This document shows positions 1 to 5,486 of a DNA stretch of 5,729 bases, one piece after another (position 1 is the first letter of the stretch; each line of letters starts with the position of its first letter). The notes beneath the pieces are model-generated. The model did no database searches. It worked only from the letters and a program-made list of their open reading frames with translations, and was not told where the DNA came from. A program made the translations under genes and the position numbers. The stretch is from Chloroflexota bacterium (lineage in GTDB: Bacteria > Chloroflexota > Anaerolineae > B4-G1), in assembly GCA_030596915.1 (NCBI GenBank), contig JAUVSX010000228.1:1-5729 (forward strand). The letters are read 5' to 3'.

Positions 1-34
1 GTCGGGGGAGGGCACAGGAATGAAGGGGTGGTCC

Positions 35-63
35 TTGACACCGTTGGGATGCTCAACTATACA
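35..63 (+). promoter_or_regulatory. Sigma70-type promoter of the HTH-receiver/kinase operon
   Basis: A perfect -35 hexamer TTGACA (35-40) is followed after exactly 17 bp by a -10-like TATACA (58-63). Transcription would start around 70 and leave a leader of about 115 nt before the start codon at 186. The same arrangement, TTGACACCG with a 17-bp spacer and TATATA, recurs at 4508-4536, which supports a real regulatory element. The -10 is embedded in CAAC decamer repeats, so a protein bound there would compete with RNA polymerase. The promoter assignment comes from the sequence; activity is inferred. Confidence 0.75.
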
Positions 64-86
64 CAACTATATGCAACAGTTGAGCA
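50..86. repeat. Inverted repeat flanking the decamer array
   Basis: TGCTCAACT (50-58) is the exact reverse complement of AGTTGAGCA (78-86), giving 9-bp arms around a 19-nt centre. It overlaps the -10 and the transcription start region, so it could be an operator for a dimeric regulator. The second promoter copy near 4508 lacks this symmetry, so the direct repeats, not the inverted repeat, are the shared element. Confidence 0.45.
54..83 (+). repeat. 10-bp-periodic CAAC direct repeats over the -10 (operator-like)
   Basis: Three consecutive 10-bp units each begin with CAAC: CAACTATACA (54-63), CAACTATATG (64-73) and CAACAGTTGA (74-83). One unit per helical turn puts all CAAC half-sites on the same face of DNA. 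The first unit contains the -10 hexamer. An array with the same register relative to the promoter lies at 4517-4556. The natural reading is an operator for a protein that binds head to tail. The best local candidate is the excisionase-like HTH protein encoded just downstream, which is inference. Confidence 0.65.
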
Positions 87-185
87 GCACGGGCACGGTG
101 GGGTGAGTCTGGGCTCCTGGCTGGAAGCTCGGAGCGCAATACAGCCATCCCGCCACAGGAACACCTTGGAACGGGAGCAATGGGA

Positions 186-761
186 ATGGCTAGTGACGAC
201 GCTGTGTTGTACGCCCGCCAGGCGGCCCCGTTTCTGGGGGTTCCTGTCGAGACCGTGAGGAGACTCGCGAGGCGTGGGGAAATCCCCTCGTTCAAGATGG
301 GGACGGACTGGCGCTTCAGCAAAGAGATCCTCCACAGGTGGTTCGAAGAGCAACGGGCGGGCGCGCGGCCTGGGACAGTTCTTGTGGTGGACGACGATCC
401 GCTGGTCCTCCGCGCGATGTCGCGGATGGTCGAGCGGCTCGGCTATCGGGCTCAGGTTGCGACCGATGGAGTCGAGGCTCTCGAACTGGTGTCCCGCAAC
501 GTGCCGGACGTGATCCTCCTCGACATGGCAATGCCGGGTATGAACGGGGCCGAGTTCCTCGACCAACTCCGGCCGGCGCATCCGGATCTGCCAGTGGTGA
601 TCGTCACGGGGCATCCGGACGGCGTCCTCGTGCACAGGGCCGCTCAACATGCACCGATCATGTTGCTCACCAAGCCGGCCGACCGGACGCAGCTCGAGCG
701 CACGCTCAGGACGGTCCTGGGGAATCCCCCGCGCGCCAGCCGAGCAGAGAGGACAGGGTGA
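186..761 (+). CDS. Excisionase/MerR-like HTH protein with C-terminal receiver domain
   Basis: A probable response regulator of 191 residues. Residues 7-55 resemble the excisionase/BldC-type HTH: YARQAAPFLGVPVETVRRL, then the RRGEIPSFKMG wing and W42-R43. Residues 64-180 form a receiver domain: VLVVDDD with acidic pair D69/D70, phospho-acceptor D113 in LLDMAMPGMNG, T141 in VIVTGH and K163 in LLTKPAD, so all residues needed for phosphorylation are present. The domain order is reversed from usual response regulators, where the receiver comes first. ATG 186 is preferred to ATG 180 because GGGAG (173-177) is 8 nt from 186 but only 2 from 180, and the copy at 4660 also begins MASDD. The stop overlaps the kinase start by one base, implying translational coupling and a kinase-regulator pair. 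DNA targets are unknown; the CAAC repeats upstream are the obvious candidate. No membrane segment is present. Confidence 0.85.
   Translation: MASDDAVLYARQAAPFLGVPVETVRRLARRGEIPSFKMGTDWRFSKEILHRWFEEQRAGARPGTVLVVDDDPLVLRAMSRMVERLGYRAQVATDGVEALELVSRNVPDVILLDMAMPGMNGAEFLDQLRPAHPDLPVVIVTGHPDGVLVHRAAQHAPIMLLTKPADRTQLERTLRTVLGNPPRASRAERTG
745..752 (+). promoter_or_regulatory. Ribosome binding site deciding the kinase start
   Basis: The purine-rich AGAGAGGA lies inside the last codons of the HTH-receiver gene, with 8 nt between it and ATG 761. It supports re-initiation at the TGATG junction rather than one of the earlier in-frame starts back to 338. Confidence 0.6.
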
Positions 762-3700
762 TGAACGGCAGCTCTGAAACCGAGGCTCAGCTCATCGAAG
801 AACTCCGAAACGTGCGCCGGCAACAGCACGCGCTTCTGGACAGCACGTCGGACGCCATCATCACCACCGACCTTGACTCCGTCATCCAGAGCTGGAACAG
901 GGCCGCGGAAGCGCTGTACGGATGGAGCACCGAGGAAGCCATCGGCCGTCGAGTGGGTGAGCTGGTCCCAACCGAGTACGACGATCGGGATGACGACGCG
1001 CTGGCCACACTCCTGGCCGAGGGCACCGGGAGCGGGGAAGTGGTGCAGACCCGGAAGGACGGAACACGAATCCTCGTTCATACGTCCACCGACCTGGTGA
1101 AGGATGATGCCGGTCATCCCACACATGTCGTGAGTATCAATCGCGACATCACCGAGCGCAAGCAGATGGAGGAGGCGCTGGACAAACGCCGGGCGTTCTA
1201 CGATGCGGTCTTGGAGTGTATCGTGGATGGCATCGTGACGTGCGATCAGGATGGCAAGCTGACGTATTTCAACCGGGCCATGTGCGAGTTCCACCGCTTG
1301 CCTGCGGAGCCGATTCCGCCGGAGGAGTGGCCGAACCACTACGACCTGTACGAGCCGGACGGCAAGACGCCGCTGGCACATGAGCGTGTCCCGCTGTTCC
1401 GGGCGTGGAAAGGCGAGGAGGTGACCGGCCAGGAGCTGGTCGTCGTGGCGAAGGGGCTTCCTGCCCGCACTCTGATCTCGACCGGCCGGAAGCTGATCGA
1501 TTCCAGCGGGAATCCGATCGGGGCGGTGGTGTCGCTGCACGACATCACCGAGCGCAAGCAGATGGAGGAGAAGCTAGTTAGAGCGGAGGCGGAGTGGCAA
1601 GCCACCTTTGACGCCACGAACGATGCAGTGTTTGTTCTCGACCAGGACCATCGCGTTCTGCGCAGCAACAGGAAGGCGGAGGGAGTATTCCAGCGCCCCT
1701 GCAGCGAGGTGATTGGCAAACACTGCTGTGAGATCGTGCATGGAACAGCGAGCCCTCTCCCCGGGTGCCCCTTCGTCCGGGCGAGAGACAGCCTGCTGCG
1801 TGAGACACTGGAATTGAGGGTCGATGACCATAGTTGGCTTCAAGTCACTGTGGATCCAATCCTAGACGCGAGCGGCCGGTTTGCCGGCGCGGTCCACGTG
1901 GCAGCCGACATCACGGAGCGCAAGCGGGCGGCAGAGGCGCTGCAGGAGATGAACGATATCCTCGAAGCAAGTACCGCCGTGGTCTTTCTCTGGCGCAACG
2001 AGGAGGGCTGGCCAGCCGATCATGTCTCCCACAATGTCAGCAAGCTCTTCGGTCATACGGCGGAGGATTTCTGCACGGGCGGCATATCTTACTCCAACGT
2101 GATCCATCCTGATGATCTGGAGCGCGTCGAGACCGAAGTCGCGACCTTCAGCGCCGAGGGGACGCGAACGCACTTCGAGCACGAACCGGACCGCATCGTC
2201 ACCAAGGACGGGTCCGTGAAGTGGGTCGATGATCGGATGGCGATTCGCCGTGATGCGGCCGGCCGCATCACGCATTATCAGGGTATCGTTCTCGACATCA
2301 CCGCGCACAAGCGGGCGGAGGAGGAGCTGAGTCGAAGCAATGAGCGTTTCCAACTTGCCTTCGAGATTGCCAACATTGCGATTTGTCTGGTGGATCTTGA
2401 TCAGCGTTTCATTGCGGTCAACAACCAGATGTGCAACATGTTCGGCTATACCAAGGAAGAGTTCGAAAGCATGGGCGTCAAAGATATCACTCATCCAGAG
2501 GACTTGGATATTGCCCCTCAGTTCATCCAACGTGCGTCATCAGGCGAGATTGACAACCAGCGGCTCATCAAGCGATATGTGCACAAGCAGGGGCGTCCTA
2601 TCTGGGGAGAGGTGTCGAGTGTGATTGTCCGCAGTGACCAAGACGTTCCGGCATTCTTCATTTCCTATGTGCTCGACATCACCGACCGCAAACAGGCCGA
2701 GGAGGCACTGCGCCTGAAGGACCTCGTCTTCGAGACCTCCGTGGCGGCGAGCAACATAACCGACCCAGAAGGTGTCATCACCGATGTCAATCAGGCCTTT
2801 CTCGAGACCTGGGGCTATTCCGGCAGAGACGAGGTCATTGGCATGCCAGCTGTCCGCCTGCTGCTCCGTGAAGAAGACGCCTTGGAGATCGGTGGTATCC
2901 TCAGGGTGTCGGACACGTGGTCGGGCGACTACGTCGCGAGAAGGAAGGACGGTTCGACGTTCGTCGCCATGGGCCACGCGACGGCGCTCCGCGAAACGAC
3001 GGGTGAATTGTTGGGCTATCACCAGTCTGTGATCGACGTCACCGAGCGGCGCAGCCTTCAAGCCAGCCTCGCCCAGTCAGATCGACTGACCAGCAGGGGC
3101 ATGCTAGCCGCTGGCGTGGCGCACGAGATCAACAACCCGCTGTCCTACGTGCTCTACAATCTGGAGAGCATGGCAGAAGATCTGCCGCGTCTGCTCGAGG
3201 GAATCCGATCGGCTCAGGCAGAACAGGACGCTCTCGACGCGGATGGGGCCACCGTCGCACCAGACGAAAGCGACAAAGCGGTCAGCCCGTGGATGCTCGA
3301 GGACCTTATCGAGCGCACCCGAGAGGCGGGCGACGGGGCGCGCCGCATCAGGGACATCGCTCGTGGCCTGGGCGCGTTCTCGCGAGTCGAGCGCGACGAG
3401 CTGATCCCACTCGACCTGCATGCCGCCATCGAACACGCCATCAACATGTGCTTCAACGAGATCAAGTACCGGGCCCGGCTGGTCAAGGATTTCCGCCCCG
3501 TGCCCACGATCCTGGCCAGCGAGGGCAGACTGGCCCAGGTGGTACTCAACCTGCTGGTCAACGCGGCCCACGCCATCGACGAGGGCGACGTCGAGCACAA
3601 TGAGATCCGGATCCGCACCTGGTCTGAGGGCGATGACGCCTTCTTTGAGGTGCGCGACACCGGCAAGGGCATCCCACCCAAGGATCTGGACCAGCTTTTC

Positions 3701-4306
3701 GAGCCCTTCTTCACCACCAAGCCGGTGGGTGTGGGCTCGGGGCTCGGGCTTTCCATCTGCAAGAGCATCGTCAGCGGCTACGACGGCGAGATCGCCGTGA
3801 AGAGCAAGGTCGGCGAAGGGACCTCCTTAACCGTGCGTCTGCCCATTCGGCGGGCGGAGACCGGGCAGGTCGAGACCCATGGAGCCGCCGAGCCTGCGGC
3901 AGATCCGGCCGAGCGCGGTCGGATTCTGGTCGTCGACGACGAGGCGCCGATCCGCTCGATCCTGAAGCGGCTGCTGGGAACCCACCACGAGATCGTGACG
4001 GCTAAGTCGGGTGCGGCGGCCCAGGAACTGCTCGAACGCGATCGGAGTTTCGACTTGATCATCTGCGACATGATGATGCCAATGATGTCGGGCATGGACC
4101 TGCACAAGTGGCTCGTCGAGACGGACCCCGACCTAGCAGAGAACCTGCTCTTCATCACTGGCGGCGCCTTCACGCCCAAGTCCAGCGAGTACATGGCCGG
4201 CGTCAAGAACCTGCAGGTCGAGAAGCCGTTCAACAGCAGGGATCTCCGGCGTCTGGTGAGCGGGCTGGTCGCGGCTGCGAAGTCAAAGAAAAGACAGAGC
4301 GCCTGA
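761..4306 (+). CDS. Soluble hybrid histidine kinase with six PAS segments and a C-terminal receiver
   Basis: A 1181-residue sensor kinase with no signal peptide or membrane helix, so it should sense a cytoplasmic cue. Six PAS-like segments cover about residues 22-134, 142-266, 276-388, 395-517, 526-643 and 652-763; most end in the DITERK-type linker. The HisKA phospho-acceptor is H788 in AAGVAHEINNPL. The ATPase has the N box (N930, N934), G1 DTGKG (966-970), F box LFEPFFTTKP (979-988) and G2 GSGLGLS (992-998). The C-terminal receiver has D1059/D1060, phospho-acceptor D1103 in ICDMMMP, T1133 and K1155. The kinase core therefore looks fully active. ATG 761 is chosen because it overlaps the upstream stop (TGATG) and AGAGAGG at 745-752 is well placed; GTG 758 is an adjacent alternative. 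The frame is open back to 338, but that part is out of frame with the real upstream gene. No Hpt domain is visible, so transfer to the HTH-receiver partner may be direct from H788 or via an unlinked Hpt protein (inference). Residues about 815-845 form an acidic, low-complexity insert between the H-box helix and the second DHp helix. Confidence 0.95.
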   Translation: MNGSSETEAQLIEELRNVRRQQHALLDSTSDAIITTDLDSVIQSWNRAAEALYGWSTEEAIGRRVGELVPTEYDDRDDDALATLLAEGTGSGEVVQTRKDGTRILVHTSTDLVKDDAGHPTHVVSINRDITERKQMEEALDKRRAFYDAVLECIVDGIVTCDQDGKLTYFNRAMCEFHRLPAEPIPPEEWPNHYDLYEPDGKTPLAHERVPLFRAWKGEEVTGQELVVVAKGLPARTLISTGRKLIDSSGNPIGAVVSLHDITERKQMEEKLVRAEAEWQATFDATNDAVFVLDQDHRVLRSNRKAEGVFQRPCSEVIGKHCCEIVHGTASPLPGCPFVRARDSLLRETLELRVDDHSWLQVTVDPILDASGRFAGAVHVAADITERKRAAEALQEMNDILEASTAVVFLWRNEEGWPADHVSHNVSKLFGHTAEDFCTGGISYSNVIHPDDLERVETEVATFSAEGTRTHFEHEPDRIVTKDGSVKWVDDRMAIRRDAAGRITHYQGIVLDITAHKRAEEELSRSNERFQLAFEIANIAICLVDLDQRFIAVNNQMCNMFGYTKEEFESMGVKDITHPEDLDIAPQFIQRASSGEIDNQRLIKRYVHKQGRPIWGEVSSVIVRSDQDVPAFFISYVLDITDRKQAEEALRLKDLVFETSVAASNITDPEGVITDVNQAFLETWGYSGRDEVIGMPAVRLLLREEDALEIGGILRVSDTWSGDYVARRKDGSTFVAMGHATALRETTGELLGYHQSVIDVTERRSLQASLAQSDRLTSRGMLAAGVAHEINNPLSYVLYNLESMAEDLPRLLEGIRSAQAEQDALDADGATVAPDESDKAVSPWMLEDLIERTREAGDGARRIRDIARGLGAFSRVERDELIPLDLHAAIEHAINMCFNEIKYRARLVKDFRPVPTILASEGRLAQVVLNLLVNAAHAIDEGDVEHNEIRIRTWSEGDDAFFEVRDTGKGIPPKDLDQLFEPFFTTKPVGVGSGLGLSICKSIVSGYDGEIAVKSKVGEGTSLTVRLPIRRAETGQVETHGAAEPAADPAERGRILVVDDEAPIRSILKRLLGTHHEIVTAKSGAAAQELLERDRSFDLIICDMMMPMMSGMDLHKWLVETDPDLAENLLFITGGAFTPKSSEYMAGVKNLQVEKPFNSRDLRRLVSGLVAAAKSKKRQSA
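1145..1174 (+). repeat. 30-bp exact direct repeat in the linker after PAS 1
   Basis: The bases encoding DITERKQMEE are identical at every position to those at 1541-1570 after PAS 2. Exact identity at silent sites suggests recent duplication or gene conversion between PAS units, since the PAS segments themselves are unlike each other. The two copies flank PAS 2 precisely, 396 bp (132 codons) apart. Confidence 0.9.
1541..1570 (+). repeat. 30-bp exact direct repeat in the linker after PAS 2
   Basis: This is the second copy of the DITERKQMEE-coding repeat, identical to 1145-1174. Recombination between the two copies would delete one PAS unit in frame (132 codons). A shorter, diverged version, GACATCACGGAGCGCAAGC, follows PAS 3 near 1909. 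Confidence 0.9.
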
Positions 4307-4506
4307 TCAACCGCGGCTGCACACCTGACCGCTCGAGCTTCGTCACCTCGGTCGCCAGCATTTCGACGCGTCGATCCATCCCGTCCGCCTCCCCCTCTAC
4401 CAGCCCAGATCCCTCCCAACCAGCACGAGGCCTCCCCGGTCTCCACACTCCGTTGGCTACGTCACAGCGCTTCCTACCGCTGCCGCAGACGAGGGCAGAG
4501 AAAAGG
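4307..4506. other. Intergenic stretch after the kinase gene, no gene seen
   Basis: About 200 nt separate the kinase stop from the second promoter. The middle (about 4376-4455) is pyrimidine-rich on the + strand. I see no convincing intrinsic terminator: no GC-rich hairpin is followed by a T run. Frames that stay open here, such as one at 4108-4593, are out-of-frame continuations from inside the kinase gene with no family resemblance. Confidence 0.6.
4363..4374. repeat. 12-bp perfect palindrome
   Basis: TCGACGCGTCGA reads identically on both strands and sits alone in the gap after the kinase gene. It could be a dimeric protein site or chance; no second copy was seen in the window. Confidence 0.35.
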
Positions 4507-4507
4507 C

Positions 4508-4536
4508 TTGACACCGCAACTTCGTGCAACTATATA
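4508..4536 (+). promoter_or_regulatory. Sigma70-type promoter upstream of the Rrf2-like gene
   Basis: TTGACA (4508-4513) and TATATA (4531-4536) are separated by exactly 17 bp, close to the ideal sigma70 arrangement. The TTGACACCG block and the sequence around the -10 are shared with the promoter at 35-63, implying co-regulation of the two transcription units. The leader to ATG 4660 is about 115 nt, and to GTG 4801 about 257 nt. Confidence 0.75.
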
Positions 4537-4556
4537 CAACTACGTGCAATCTGCAG
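4517..4556 (+). repeat. 10-bp-periodic CAA(C/T) direct repeats over the -10, second copy
   Basis: Four consecutive decamers begin with CAAC or CAAT: CAACTTCGTG (4517), CAACTATATA (4527), CAACTACGTG (4537) and CAATCTGCAG (4547). The second unit carries the -10 hexamer, as in the array at 54-83. This copy is one unit longer on the upstream side, extending into the promoter spacer. Units 1 and 3 share CGTG at their 3' ends, so there may be a 20-bp super-period. An operator role is inferred. Confidence 0.65.
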
Positions 4557-4659
4557 GAGGCTCAAACTCGGGAGACGGAGTCCTCGGCCTTGATGAAGAG
4601 GCCCGATCGCAGGTAAAGCGTGTTGCTGCACGTATCACCCTGGAACAGGAGCAGCCGGA

Positions 4660-4807
4660 ATGGCAAGTGATGATGGTGCGCTGAGAGGCCGCCCAGCGGT
4701 TTCATCTCGCTATGGAGGTCCCTGCCGGGGTCGTGGTCTCAGCAGCTCAGTGGCTGTGGCCGAGCGGCCGGTACCACGCTCGCATCCATGGAGGGCAATC
4801 GTGTCGG
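4660..4807 (+). pseudogene. Probable frameshifted remnant of an excisionase-like HTH gene
   Basis: ATG 4660, 8 nt after AGGAG (4647-4651), opens MASDDGAL, matching MASDDAVL of the gene at 186. From 4685, one frame over, the translation continues EAAQRF, then EVPAGVVVSAAQWL and SGRYHARIHGGQSCR, which has the spacing of an excisionase-type wing (compare GEIPSFKMGTDWRF in the intact gene). A TGA at 4682-4684 closes that frame just upstream, so a frameshift between codons 8 and 9 is needed to join the parts. Third codon positions are more GC-rich in the shifted frame than in the frame now open from 4660, which suggests that it was the coding frame once. The alternative is that 4660 is the real start of a 212-residue Rrf2-like protein, whose extra 47 residues then match nothing I recognise. 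Confidence 0.5.
4790..4795 (+). promoter_or_regulatory. Shine-Dalgarno of the Rrf2-like gene
   Basis: GGAGGG lies 5 nt before GTG 4801. It is the strongest ribosome binding site in the window and is the main reason to start the Rrf2-like protein at this GTG rather than at ATG 4660. Confidence 0.65.
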
Positions 4808-5298
4808 ACATCGCCGGTATTTCGGATTCGACCAGACTCGGCATCGCCCTGCTTCTGAGCCTTGCTGATGCACACCTTGACCGGGTCACTATAGACACCC
4901 TAACAGACGCCACTGGCGCGACCTACGCTGCGGTCGCGCGCATCCTCCGACGGCTCGCACAGGCAAGGCTCGTGCGCAGCGCTCGCGGACCCGGCGGCGG
5001 TTGGAGACTCAGTGTTCCGCCAAACTGCATATCCCTCCATCGGGTGCTCAGAGCCCTAGGAGCCACCGCTACCTCACACGGCGAGGGCGCCAACGGAGAG
5101 AGGATGACCCACAGAGGGTCAGTCTTGCTCGACAACGTCATCAGGCAGTGCGAAACCCCTCTGGTACGCGCCCTTGTCGACGTGTCACTGGCTGACCTGC
5201 TGGACATGGAGCTGCGGGGTCTGGAACTTGCGTCCTCGAGCGACCCTTTCACGAAGCTCGAGCTAGAGAGTCCCCCCGCCAACCTACGGGAGTCCTAA
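4801..5298 (+). CDS. Rrf2-family-like winged-helix transcriptional regulator
   Basis: From GTG 4801 the product has 165 residues, the usual Rrf2 size. Residues 8-90 fit the family: an opening helix (STRLGIALLLSLADAH), the HTH (TIDTLTDATGATYAAVARILRRLAQARLV), the wing RSARGPGGGWRLS (59-71) and ISLHRVLRALG (77-87). The tail RALVDVSLADLLDMEL (123-138) resembles the dimerisation helix. The three-cysteine Fe-S cluster of IscR/NsrR is absent: only C76 and C117 occur. Sensing therefore does not rely on a classical cluster. An in-frame ATG at 4660 would add 47 residues of no recognisable domain, and automated callers may prefer it. The gene has its own promoter at 4508, shared in design with that of the HTH-receiver/kinase operon, so it may respond to the same signal. 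The targets cannot be read from the sequence. Confidence 0.75.
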   Translation: MSDIAGISDSTRLGIALLLSLADAHLDRVTIDTLTDATGATYAAVARILRRLAQARLVRSARGPGGGWRLSVPPNCISLHRVLRALGATATSHGEGANGERMTHRGSVLLDNVIRQCETPLVRALVDVSLADLLDMELRGLELASSSDPFTKLELESPPANLRES

Positions 5299-5486
5299 GG
5301 TCGGACTCTTTGAGCTACGACTCTGGCACGTGGAGTGCAGAACGCTGTCATCCACCACGCCGGACGCGCACGGCGCACTCGAGCTTAGCCAATCGTCTTT
5401 CACAGAGTGAGCGCCACCTCACTCTCTGCGCGCATCGCTCTATTCACTGACCTCAGCATTTGATTTCACGCCAGCGCGAGCACGAC
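5299..5486. other. Non-coding gap before the HD-GYP fragment
   Basis: Apart from a hairpin at 5401-5428 I see no gene, promoter of good quality or repeat here. The frame of the HD-GYP fragment is open only from 5451, after a TGA at 5448-5450. Confidence 0.5.
5401..5428. terminator. Hairpin, possible terminator without T tract
   Basis: AGAGTGAG (5404-5411) pairs with CTCACTCT (5418-5425) around a 6-nt loop, and two more outer pairs form beyond one mismatch. No run of T follows on either strand, so it does not meet the rule for an intrinsic terminator. It could slow polymerase, protect the mRNA 3' end or be a protein site. It is 103 nt after the Rrf2-like stop codon. Confidence 0.35.

Larger units (their letters stand above)
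34..205 (+). repeat. Paralogous promoter-leader-start module, copy 1
   Basis: This segment matches 4507-4679 in order and spacing. The promoter part (34-77) matches 4507-4550 at 31 of 44 positions by hand alignment. The end of the leader and first codons (163-205) match 4637-4679 at 33 of 43 positions, including the Shine-Dalgarno and a MASDD start. The distance from -10 to ATG differs by one base between copies (122 versus 123). The middle of the leader is only weakly alike. Common descent by duplication is the simplest explanation. Confidence 0.6.
4507..4679 (+). repeat. Paralogous promoter-leader-start module, copy 2
   Basis: This is the downstream counterpart of 34-205. It contains the same promoter with 17-bp spacer, the decamer array in the same register, a leader of nearly equal length ending in a similar Shine-Dalgarno block (CTGGAACAGGAGCAG), and an ATG opening MASDD. 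Divergence is greatest in the middle of the leader and in the 5' half of the -35/-10 spacer. Confidence 0.6.

Noticed and set aside
54..83. CRISPR-like or plasmid iteron array
   Set aside because: Units are only 10 bp with no spacers, and there is no Rep or Cas gene. The position over a -10 hexamer fits an operator better.
87..185. Cyclic-di-GMP riboswitch in the leader, considered because an HD-GYP fragment is nearby
   Set aside because: I could not lay out the conserved paired helices and core of the GEMM motif in either leader copy.
28..258. Small + strand open frame across the promoter and leader
   Set aside because: It begins at or before the promoter -35 and runs into the HTH-receiver gene out of frame, with no ribosome site.
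338..760. Upstream extension of the kinase reading frame by 141 codons
   Set aside because: It overlaps the HTH-receiver gene in another frame, has no domain resemblance and is arginine/glycine-rich as expected of a GC-rich shadow frame. The TGATG junction and ribosome site favour 761.
57..1540. Long minus-strand open frames (57-650 and 644-1540)
   Set aside because: They lie opposite well-supported genes, show no family motifs and are rich in R, P and H, typical of antisense frames in GC-rich DNA.
4108..4593. Open frame spanning the end of the kinase gene and the following gap
   Set aside because: Its first part is out of frame inside the receiver domain, and the rest crosses the second promoter; no motif was recognised.
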